A stretch of DNA of 22,663 bases from a virus, in the IMG/VR virus record IMGVR_UViG_3300009130_000149, positions 1 through 22,663 of that record, one strand, 5' to 3'. The notes beneath the pieces are model-generated. The model worked only from the letters and a program-made list of their open reading frames with translations, had not been told where the DNA came from and searched no databases. The position numbers were made by a program, and so were the translations under genes. Below, one piece after another: positions 16,641-22,663 of this stretch. The first letter of the stretch is position 1; each line of letters opens with the position of its first letter.

Positions 16641-19070
16641 TTACCTAGGTCCAAATGAACCTAAGTCAATGCCTCCACTCATATTATCATTACCTGAAGA
16701 CTCAAAGTTTTTAGGCGCTTTACCATTATTTCTTTGATCCATTAGTTCAGATTGTTGAGTAGCTTGCATTTTTGTTCTTTGATCTTTACGATCTTCTTTG
16801 TAAGCTTCTTTATTTTTAGCACCATCTACCTCTAACTTTTTAAGCTGCATGTTAAGTTGAAACTCATAATTCATAAGTTCTTTTTTATGCATTACTTCTT
16901 TAGCCATTTTAGCATCTTCTAATTGTGCTTGTAATTGTTCTAACTCTATTTTCTGTTGAGTTATAGCTTGATTTTTTTGTATTTCAGCCTGTGCAGCAAC
17001 TTGTTGTGCTTCAGCATTAGCTTGAGCTTGTGCTTGTATGTTTTGTTGCTGCATTATTTGATCTTTTTCAACTTTCTTTTTTCTACGTATTTTAAGCAAT
17101 TGATTTGCTAGTTTAACGTTTTTAATTTCTCTTAGATCAATAGCGTCTTCAAGTTCTATACCTCCACTACTAAGTGCCATCTGTATATTATTTTCAAGCA
17201 TTTGCTTTTGTTCTTCATCAGGAGATAACTCTATTGTTATACCAAAATCACATAAATGTAGGTTTTGCATTTCTGCTAAAGTTGCTACATTGTGTATACC
17301 TATTTTTTGTATAAAAGCATCTTTTGTTGGAGAATATTCTAATATATCAGAAACTCTTAATGAAACAGCTTCAGCAACTTCCGATGTTAGAAATAAACCA
17401 GACTGTAATATATGTCTTGTAGCTGTATTACTATTTGCTGCTGCTATTTTTTGAACACCAACTAAAGCATCTTTTGCAGGTGTAGAAGCATCTGAAGCTT
17501 CGTTTAAACCGGTCACATCGCGTATCATTTGTAAATAATAGTTGTAAGTACCAATTAAACTTTGCATTTTACCACCAGCATTACCATTCTGTATTTCTTG
17601 AATAGGTACTTTACCAGGGTTCATATCACCTTCGCTAGTCATAGATCTACCTATAATACTACCAGTCTGGAAAAACATATTTAATGCTTCTTGTGGATTA
17701 TAGCTTGTTCCATTACCTAAATCTATTTCCGCTAAACCATCTACATCTAAATATATACCATCAGGTGTCATTCTAGACATAACCTGCTGTAGTTTTAAAT
17801 GAGTTAACTGTATCATGTCAGCAAAACCAGTTATACGACTTACTAAGCTTTCTATTCTACCTTTATACATACGTGGTGCACATATAGCGTAGTTCATCTT
17901 AACTTTAGTGTAATCGCTCTTAGGTCTCATCATATTTTTACTCAAATTCCATTTAAGTAATATATCAGTACCTAATATTATAGCTCCTTCATATAAAACT
18001 TCAAGTGATTTTTGTAGTTTACCAAACTTCATTTCTAAAGCTTCATCTAATATAGGATTAAAACTATCGTCTTTTACTATAACTTTACTAGCTCCAGTTG
18101 CTGTTTCTTTTACTTTATATACTTCGTTAGCATATGTTTTATAATTAAAATATAAAACCTGTACTTGATTTTTATCAACTTGGTTTGATTCTGTAAGACT
18201 TCTATTATAAAAACCTTGATTTTGAAAACCTTGACCAGTTATTTTATTTAACTGATCATCTGTTAAATTTGGAAACTGTTTTTTAAGCTCATTAACAGGT
18301 ACGTTCTTAACTTCACCTACATAATAAACATCACTAAAGTAAGGATCTTCTGTATATGAATAAACCATATTAGCAGGATCAACGTACTCTACTTTTATAC
18401 CTTCAGCTTTATTATAAACAGTTTTAACAGCTCCAATACCTAAAACTGTTAAATCATAATTAACTCTTCTTCTTGTTAAATCGTATTTATTACCGTCTAG
18501 TACTACATTTATAGCTTGTTCCTCTGCCAGTTCTACAGCTTGTTTATAACTAAGCTGCATATGCAAATCTAACTCTTCTTGAGAATCAGGTAGTTTTTCA
18601 GGATCATTTTCAGCTAAGTTTATACCAAAAGACTCTTTAGCGAATGATATTAAATCTTGACTACGCATGTCTCTTAATACAGATTCCATATAAGCTGTTC
18701 TTTTACTAACACCTGAAGGATCTTGAGAATATGCTTTTATGTCATAAACCCTTTCTGATATACCGTTTACAACTATATCTACAAACTTTGGTATAACAGG
18801 CACTGGTTTCCAGTCTAAGTTTAAATAGCTTAAGTCACCGTTTATAGATAATTCGTCTTTATATTTTTGTATTGATTGTTCTCCTCTAGCGTATAGTCTT
18901 AGTTTATGAAATTCTGTTTGATTACCAAAAAATCTATTAGTACCAGAGTCTCTTTTAAACCACTCGCTTTCAATTGCTTTAGCAACTTTCAAACCGTAGT
19001 CTTTACTCATCTTTTCTAAATCGCTAGCGACTTGACTTGGAAAATAACCTTTAACAACTGATTCAGCCAT
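16641..19070 (-). CDS. Portal protein, 809 aa
   Basis: The portal is the dodecameric ring at the head vertex through which TerL pumps DNA. It follows TerL by 1 base, the usual order. The N-terminal half is mixed alpha/beta. Residues ~440-560 hold the recognisable portal core (TPDGIYLDVDGLAEIDLG; MIRDVTGLNEASDASTPA; LVGVQKIAAANSNTATRHIL), which I associate with portals of Bacteroidota phages, including crAss-like ones. The C-terminus, residues ~669-770, is a very Gln/Ala-rich long helix followed by a disordered Gly/Asn tail, probably the barrel extending into the head. At 809 aa it is larger than the T7 portal (about 535 aa) and in the range of crAss-like portals. The start ATG has an A/T-only leader. 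High confidence on function, moderate on lineage. Confidence 0.85.
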   Translation of the reverse strand: MAESVVKGYFPSQVASDLEKMSKDYGLKVAKAIESEWFKRDSGTNRFFGNQTEFHKLRLYARGEQSIQKYKDELSINGDLSYLNLDWKPVPVIPKFVDIVVNGISERVYDIKAYSQDPSGVSKRTAYMESVLRDMRSQDLISFAKESFGINLAENDPEKLPDSQEELDLHMQLSYKQAVELAEEQAINVVLDGNKYDLTRRRVNYDLTVLGIGAVKTVYNKAEGIKVEYVDPANMVYSYTEDPYFSDVYYVGEVKNVPVNELKKQFPNLTDDQLNKITGQGFQNQGFYNRSLTESNQVDKNQVQVLYFNYKTYANEVYKVKETATGASKVIVKDDSFNPILDEALEMKFGKLQKSLEVLYEGAIILGTDILLKWNLSKNMMRPKSDYTKVKMNYAICAPRMYKGRIESLVSRITGFADMIQLTHLKLQQVMSRMTPDGIYLDVDGLAEIDLGNGTSYNPQEALNMFFQTGSIIGRSMTSEGDMNPGKVPIQEIQNGNAGGKMQSLIGTYNYYLQMIRDVTGLNEASDASTPAKDALVGVQKIAAANSNTATRHILQSGLFLTSEVAEAVSLRVSDILEYSPTKDAFIQKIGIHNVATLAEMQNLHLCDFGITIELSPDEEQKQMLENNIQMALSSGGIELEDAIDLREIKNVKLANQLLKIRRKKKVEKDQIMQQQNIQAQAQANAEAQQVAAQAEIQKNQAITQQKIELEQLQAQLEDAKMAKEVMHKKELMNYEFQLNMQLKKLEVDGAKNKEAYKEDRKDQRTKMQATQQSELMDQRNNGKAPKNFESSGNDNMSGGIDLGSFGPR

Positions 19071-19071
19071 A

Positions 19072-21285
19072 TTAATTTTCTATTAATTTTGAATGTGTTC
19101 CGCTTTGTTTATATCTAGCAAAACTTATATTTATTTTTTCTTTTTCTACTTTAGCGTTAGGTGCATATAAATGCCTATTGCAACCCATTATAGCTAAACC
19201 AGAACTAATAGAAGCATCAAATTTTGTTCTATTATTTATATCGAATTTAGCCCAGTCTCCTAATAATTCATTAAAGTAAACTGTTCCGTAAGATCCATCT
19301 TGCTTAATACCAACATGGTCTTGTATATACATTTCAATAGCAGCAGCGTGTGCTTGCTTTATATCCTCACTTGAGTTTGGTATGCCACCAACTTCTTTTT
19401 CTGCAGTTGATAATTTATTCCAAACTTTATCAGGTCTATTCATCGAATATCCTCTATAACCACGCCTTCTTAAATAATACAATAGACGAGGTTTATTATT
19501 CTCTGCAAGTATAGGCATCCCGTAAAACACAAGTGCCATTAGAACGTCCTCAAAGAATATCTCGGCGGTCTGTGGCCTAGCTATATACTCTAAAAAGAAA
19601 TGATTAGCAGGTGAATCTTCCATACTAAACTTAGTTAAACCATGTAAAGCACCTTTAGATCCTTTACCATCAACTGTTCCTGATATATCATAACTATCAC
19701 AACCAAAACAACCCATGTGAACATTACCTGGTCTTTTTAAACCATTTTTTAGTACAACATTATTTTGTAAATGAGAAGGTGGTGTCCAGCTTAGTTTAAA
19801 TCTACCATTTTTATCTGGATAAAATATAACTTTACTATCTTTCACACCATTTAACCACTGAAAATTACCTGTTGTTATAGTGTTCTCGTATTTAGTTTCT
19901 TCGTTGTAATCTATTTGCTCGTATATTTTTGCTAAATTAAATATACTATTTTTAGTTTCATCTCTGAAAGCATGTTCTTCAGTTCTTGGAAACTGCCTAT
20001 AAAATTCATTTAAAGCATCTCCATCATTTTTTAACCCATCGGCTTCGTTGTTCCAATGCTCTATTATACCTATATCTATAGATTCACCATACGGTCCAAT
20101 AACTTCGGTCTCAGGGGTGTCGAACACAGGTAAGCCATAAGAATCAATGAATCCTTCGTAGTTCCATTCCATAGGTATGAACAAACTATATAATCCCGAG
20201 CTAGTCTGTCCATTTCGGTTTCTTTTTGTAACGTCTGAGGCATAATATAATTTTTTAAAGTTATCTCCACCTTTATCTAAGGCATTTGAAGTAGATCCCA
20301 TCATACATTTACCTATTATTCTACTTCCTAGTCTCAGCGTTGTTTTAGTAACACGCCAGTTATTTAATATATTATCAGGTCTTTCCCATTTACCAGATTC
20401 ATCGTGAACAAGTAATTTTAACTTTTCACCATCATATGAGTTGTCACCTGTATTTTTCCAATCAATAGTTGTATCTAATCCTTCAAGTATTTCCCTTTTG
20501 CTATTTTGGGTAATTGATTTTCTTGTAAGTTTAGATGCTGGTACTCTATAAGCCAGTTCGGTTTTTGGTCGGTCCATTCCATCTTGAATTGGTTTAAAGA
20601 AAAATGGGTAATGGGTTGATATAGGTACAACTTTGTCGGTAAACATTTTTTTTGCATCTGCACCAGTCTTTGATAATATTCCAAATCTACTATCTGATGA
20701 GATGGTAGCTTGGTTAACTGTTTCAGACGATGACATAAAGCTAAATCCAGACCGTCTATTTTTGAGGTAACAAATTCCGTAGCATCTCGTATCTGCCTTA
20801 CATGCTTCCCAGTAAATAAAGAATAATCTATTTGCTTCCCTAAATTCTGGTCTCCCAACATCAATCTTGGACCACTGCAGGTACATATAATGAGTGCCAG
20901 TAATATAAGTATCGTTGCCTTTATTGTTAAACCAAAACCCTTCATCACGGCTGGTAAATTCTTTATCAATGTATGCATACCACTTTTCTTTAAAATCTCT
21001 TGGATAAGTTTCCCAATCAAATATTGTTCGAATTCTTTTAAATTCTATTGGAAGATCTGACGCAGTCCACTTATCGTGTTTGCTATACACATCTTCTGCA
21101 AGTGGTAAAGCAATTTTAAGATTTTGTATTTCATATATTTCTCCTATTTTACCTGTCTTACTTATTACAATTACATCATGTTCTTTATTATAACCATATT
21201 TCCATGACTTAGATTTATTAAGTCTATGTATTGTAGTCCTTTTTATAGGTTCAATAACCTTATATAAAGTTTGCTCGTAAGCCAT
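19072..21285 (-). CDS. terL: Terminase large subunit (packaging ATPase/nuclease)
   Basis: TerL drives DNA translocation into the head by ATP hydrolysis and cuts the concatemer. The ATPase part shows a deviant Walker A at residues 175-182 (KNRRSGFS), Walker B at 289-296 (LKLLVHDE, with D295 and catalytic E296), and a probable coupling motif after it (CMMGSTSN). The nuclease part has an acidic motif at 530-533 (D530, D533 in CDSYDIS), with further acidic and His residues downstream and a terminal part ending in SKLIEN. The Walker A lacks the usual Lys before Ser/Thr and instead has Lys at the front, like lambda gpA (KSARVGYS). It is 737 aa, longer than most TerL but close to crAss-like ones. 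The start overlaps the previous stop in TAATG. Codons for residues ~85-270 differ from the rest, as described under findings. Confidence 0.9.
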   Translation of the reverse strand: MAYEQTLYKVIEPIKRTTIHRLNKSKSWKYGYNKEHDVIVISKTGKIGEIYEIQNLKIALPLAEDVYSKHDKWTASDLPIEFKRIRTIFDWETYPRDFKEKWYAYIDKEFTSRDEGFWFNNKGNDTYITGTHYMYLQWSKIDVGRPEFREANRLFFIYWEACKADTRCYGICYLKNRRSGFSFMSSSETVNQATISSDSRFGILSKTGADAKKMFTDKVVPISTHYPFFFKPIQDGMDRPKTELAYRVPASKLTRKSITQNSKREILEGLDTTIDWKNTGDNSYDGEKLKLLVHDESGKWERPDNILNNWRVTKTTLRLGSRIIGKCMMGSTSNALDKGGDNFKKLYYASDVTKRNRNGQTSSGLYSLFIPMEWNYEGFIDSYGLPVFDTPETEVIGPYGESIDIGIIEHWNNEADGLKNDGDALNEFYRQFPRTEEHAFRDETKNSIFNLAKIYEQIDYNEETKYENTITTGNFQWLNGVKDSKVIFYPDKNGRFKLSWTPPSHLQNNVVLKNGLKRPGNVHMGCFGCDSYDISGTVDGKGSKGALHGLTKFSMEDSPANHFFLEYIARPQTAEIFFEDVLMALVFYGMPILAENNKPRLLYYLRRRGYRGYSMNRPDKVWNKLSTAEKEVGGIPNSSEDIKQAHAAAIEMYIQDHVGIKQDGSYGTVYFNELLGDWAKFDINNRTKFDASISSGLAIMGCNRHLYAPNAKVEKEKINISFARYKQSGTHSKLIEN

Positions 21286-21557
21286 TATTTAGATCTTTTT
21301 TCAGCGAATCCACCAAAAGATTCTTTTTTATCTTCTATAGGTTTATTATCTAAAAGATTTTTTTCATTTTCAATTCTAGTAAGAATTTCAAAAGCATCAA
21401 ATATTGCTAACTTTTTTGTAGCAGCTGCATTTTTTAATCTATCAGCAGAAACATCATCCTCTGTTTGTACTATAGATTCTTCTGCAACTTTTACAAGTTC
21501 GTCTACAGCTTTATAACCAGCTTGGATTATATTCTTTTTCTTTTCCTTTATATTCAT
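21285..21557 (-). CDS. Small helical protein in the small-terminase position, 90 aa
   Basis: A short, charged, fully helical protein: KNIIQAGYKAVDELVKVAEE, then SADRLKNAAATKKLAIFDAF, EILTRIENEKNLL, ending in a basic Gly/Phe tail (GGFAEKRSK). It lies directly before TerL, whose ATG overlaps its stop, which is where the DNA-recognition subunit (TerS) usually sits. Its length is short for TerS (commonly 110-180 aa) and I do not see a clear helix-turn-helix, so TerS is a position-based suggestion. Its start overlaps the upstream gene by 47 bases, and this is the only in-frame Met. It could equally be a small packaging regulator. Confidence 0.6.
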   Translation of the reverse strand: MNIKEKKKNIIQAGYKAVDELVKVAEESIVQTEDDVSADRLKNAAATKKLAIFDAFEILTRIENEKNLLDNKPIEDKKESFGGFAEKRSK

Positions 21558-22098
21558 ATTTAATTGAAATTTCTTTTGTCATTACCCTGTATAATCTTTC
21601 ATCATTTATTGTGAATTCATATTCACTCCACGGGGTAAAACCTATTTTGTCTCCTACTTTTATAAAGTTACTATCGTCTTTATACTTTATAATACCTTGT
21701 AAAGATTTTTCTTTATCAAATGAATATTTATCATCATTTTCTAAAGGTTTAACAAAACAATATCCATTTGTAGCTTTCCATTTATTATTTTTCTTGTGTA
21801 AAAATATTTGATCTGGATAACAAAAATATTTATCGTCTTTAAAATAATCTTTACTATTTCTCTCAATACCTTTTACATCATTCCATCTTCTAAATATATT
21901 ATGATGAACTATTACTTCATCACCGGTTTCTATATCAGATTTAAATAATGTTGGTGTTTTAAGTATAATAGCGTTACGACTTACAAAAAGATGATTACTA
22001 AACTCAGTATTAAGAATAAGCTCATCGTCACCTATTTTCTTTATATTATCGTATCTATTATTTTTTGGCTTTATTAAATAAGAATGTAATGGTCTCAT
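21511..22098 (-). CDS. Tandem GroES-like protein, putative phage co-chaperonin
   Basis: It begins MRPLHSYLIKP, matching the GroES opening (MNIRPLHDRVIVK). Two GroES-like units can be traced. Unit 1, residues 1-102, runs from RPLH through SRNAIILKTP and ETGDEVIVHH (59-66) to DQIFLHK. Unit 2, residues ~109-183, runs from NGYCFVKPLE through KSLQGIIKYK and KVGDKIGFTP (147-156) to DERLYRVMTKEISIKYE. Compare GroES RPLHDRVIVK, STRGEVLAVG, VKVGDIVIFN and EEVLIMSESDILAIVE. The bacterial GroES is about 97 aa with one fold, so this is a duplicated, diverged form. The canonical GGIVL mobile-loop sequence is not visible in either unit. Phage co-chaperonins (T4 gp31, cyanophage and pelagiphage GroES) adapt host GroEL to fold capsid protein, and the location next to packaging and head genes agrees. 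Its start overlaps the previous stop in TAATG. Confidence 0.65.
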   Translation of the reverse strand: MRPLHSYLIKPKNNRYDNIKKIGDDELILNTEFSNHLFVSRNAIILKTPTLFKSDIETGDEVIVHHNIFRRWNDVKGIERNSKDYFKDDKYFCYPDQIFLHKKNNKWKATNGYCFVKPLENDDKYSFDKEKSLQGIIKYKDDSNFIKVGDKIGFTPWSEYEFTINDERLYRVMTKEISIKYEYKGKEKEYNPSWL

Positions 22099-22319
22099 TA
22101 ATATTCCAGATTATACTCTACAGATACTGCCATATTTTTATTAAAATCTTTCCACGGCAGTACATCATTTTCTTTTTTAATATATATAGAAAATTTATCA
22201 TCACCCTCTAATATATCACATATTATATGCCCACCATAAACTTCTTGACCAACTGCATAGTGCATTGCATCGTTTTTATAATCTTTGCCTATACTAATCT
22301 TTCTTATTAGTTTGCTCAT
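22098..22319 (-). CDS. Small unknown protein, 73 aa
   Basis: An in-frame ATG lies 39 bases further upstream at 22358. I prefer the one at 22319 (MSKLIRKISIGKDYKNDAMH) because it reduces overlap with the previous gene to 26 bases and gives a natural N-terminus. The sequence continues YAVGQEVYGGHIICDI and ends in acidic/aromatic residues (SVEYNLEY). It looks like a small beta-rich protein without membrane segments. Its stop overlaps the start of the GroES-like gene (TAATG), so the two are translationally coupled. I do not recognise the family. Confidence 0.55.
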   Translation of the reverse strand: MSKLIRKISIGKDYKNDAMHYAVGQEVYGGHIICDILEGDDKFSIYIKKENDVLPWKDFNKNMAVSVEYNLEY

Positions 22320-22548
22320 CTTCTTCGAGTTTTTGTATCTCTCCAGTATTAACATCAACAGTTATTTTACCGTATTGTTCCTGAAGTTCTAATTTTAACT
22401 CATTTAATTTTATTTCTTGTTGAGAATAAGCATGAGCTAACTTATGATTATTAATTGTATTTTTTGCAATTTCATTTTGAATCTCTGAAATAAAACTACT
22501 TATTTTTTGCAATTGTTCTAATTGCTCTTTTTTAACTTTCTTTTTCAT
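22294..22548 (-). CDS. Small coiled-coil protein, 84 aa
   Basis: A Lys/Glu/Gln-rich protein, with a heptad-like pattern over residues ~5-60 (LEQLQKISSFISEIQNEIAK; QQEIKLNELKLELQEQYG). It then has a short beta-like segment (ITVDVNTGEIQKL) and an acidic-to-basic tail. It is soluble, and no DNA-binding or enzymatic motif is visible. It follows a 28-base A/T-only spacer after the fibre-like gene, and its 3' end overlaps the next gene by 26 bases. It ends with TAG. Small helical proteins of this kind are common before packaging genes and could be chaperones or scaffolding aids, which is only a suggestion. Confidence 0.55.
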   Translation of the reverse strand: MKKKVKKEQLEQLQKISSFISEIQNEIAKNTINNHKLAHAYSQQEIKLNELKLELQEQYGKITVDVNTGEIQKLEEDEQTNKKD

Positions 22549-22576
22549 ATTTATTTAATTTAATTTAACTTAATTT
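22549..22576 (-). promoter_or_regulatory. A/T-only leader with TTAAA-type repeats before the 84-aa gene
   Basis: The spacer reads, on the minus strand, as nearly pure A/T with the unit TTAAA/TTAAAT repeated, then ATG. There is no GGAG-like element. This is the clearest example of the SD-less leaders used across the window and probably acts as an unstructured ribosome entry region. A promoter function is possible but no -33/-7 Bacteroidota motif is evident. Confidence 0.35.
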
Positions 22577-22663
22577 TTAATTTGCTTTGAATGCTACGTA
22601 TATAAAAGTTTCGTTATTGCCATTCAAATCTGTATCATTACCAATAGTCCATCCATCAGTATC
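22577..22663 (-). CDS. C-terminal 28 residues of a probable tail-fibre/surface protein (start outside the window)
   Basis: The minus-strand frame entering from the window edge is open for 28 codons and ends in TAA at 22577-22579. The peptide contains DGWTIGNDTDLNGNNETFIY followed by VAFKAN. The pattern Gly-Trp-x-Ile-Gly ... Asn-Gly-x-x-x-x-x-Phe/Tyr-Ile-Tyr-x-Ala-Phe is the typical closing strand of a beta-domain found at the end of many aquatic-phage tail-fibre-like proteins (endings of the TYIYMAFA style). A surface or receptor-binding role is therefore plausible, but with 28 residues visible the call is tentative. Confidence 0.5.
   Translation of the reverse strand, partial: DTDGWTIGNDTDLNGNNETFIYVAFKAN

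Noticed and set aside
20475-21020. 181-codon minus-strand frame inside terL, with a hydrophobic stretch, as an extra gene
   Set aside because: It lies wholly inside the ATPase core of TerL, has no A/T-rich leader of its own, and its openness is explained by the unusual codon use of that TerL segment. Kept only as part of a finding.
21271-21516. 81-codon plus-strand frame opposite the 90-aa gene, and similar plus-strand frames at 2012-2269, 1721-1936 and 15665-15877
   Set aside because: All are antisense to longer, convincing minus-strand genes, and their Ser/Phe/Leu-rich composition is what the reverse of Glu/Lys/Arg-rich AT-biased coding gives.
21285-21557. Firm assignment as small terminase subunit (terS)
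   Set aside because: Position fits, but it is short and has no visible helix-turn-helix, so I left the gene symbol empty.
1-22663. Alternative genetic code (reassigned TAG), as in some crAss-like phages
   Set aside because: Genes end in TAG or TAA with sensible neighbours directly after (for example at 3723, 13133 and 22294), and no long protein is interrupted by an in-frame TAG.

Overview
The window is 22.7 kb of a tailed-phage genome. It carries the DNA-packaging and virion-structure module, and every gene is on the minus strand, so transcription runs from base 22663 towards base 1. The DNA is strongly AT-rich, genes abut or overlap by a few bases, and there is no tRNA, integrase, IS or CRISPR. 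Start codons are preceded by A/T-only leaders instead of Shine-Dalgarno sequences, which is typical of Bacteroidota. Together with the portal and terminase sequence styles, this points to a phage of a (probably aquatic) flavobacterium-like host. The set of ring/adaptor proteins, a very large nozzle-like protein and internal ejection-type proteins, with no tape measure, sheath or tail-tube genes, suggests podovirus morphology. The TerL, portal and MCP sizes and the 363-aa ring protein followed by a 1438-aa nozzle-like protein resemble crAss-like phages (Crassvirales). That placement is inference and needs a phylogeny.

Layout in transcription order. (1) 22663-21285: the C-terminal end of a probable tail-fibre protein, two small unknown proteins, a 195-aa protein that looks like two GroES folds in tandem, and a 90-aa helical protein in the position of a small terminase subunit. 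(2) 21285-16641: large terminase (TerL) and portal. (3) 16612-13968: acidic scaffold-like protein and major capsid protein (MCP). (4) 13967-13075: a good intrinsic terminator-like hairpin, a 253-aa conserved-looking unknown, and a second perfect 9-bp hairpin. (5) 13074-6865: two neck/tail ring-type proteins and the 1438-aa nozzle/muzzle-like protein. (6) 6863-4384: a 710-aa beta-rich protein with a cadherin-like module and a 114-aa small beta protein. (7) 4346-1: three internal-virion/ejection-type proteins, the last (>841 aa) running off the window.

How it fits together: the co-chaperonin-like protein would adapt the host chaperonin for folding virion proteins. TerS-like and TerL would pump DNA through the portal into a shell of MCP built around the scaffold. 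Ring proteins and the nozzle would close the portal and form the short tail, the cadherin-like and fibre proteins would mediate attachment, and the 4346-1 proteins would be packaged inside and ejected into the host.

The points most worth a second look are the tandem GroES-like protein, the lambda-type deviant Walker A in TerL (Lys moved to the front of the loop), a codon-usage block inside TerL that also leaves a 181-codon open second frame, complete absence of ATA among 22 Ile codons of the MCP in an ATA-rich genome, the two hairpins that bracket the 253-aa gene without room for a promoter, and the fibre-type beta domain fused to the front of a ring protein.
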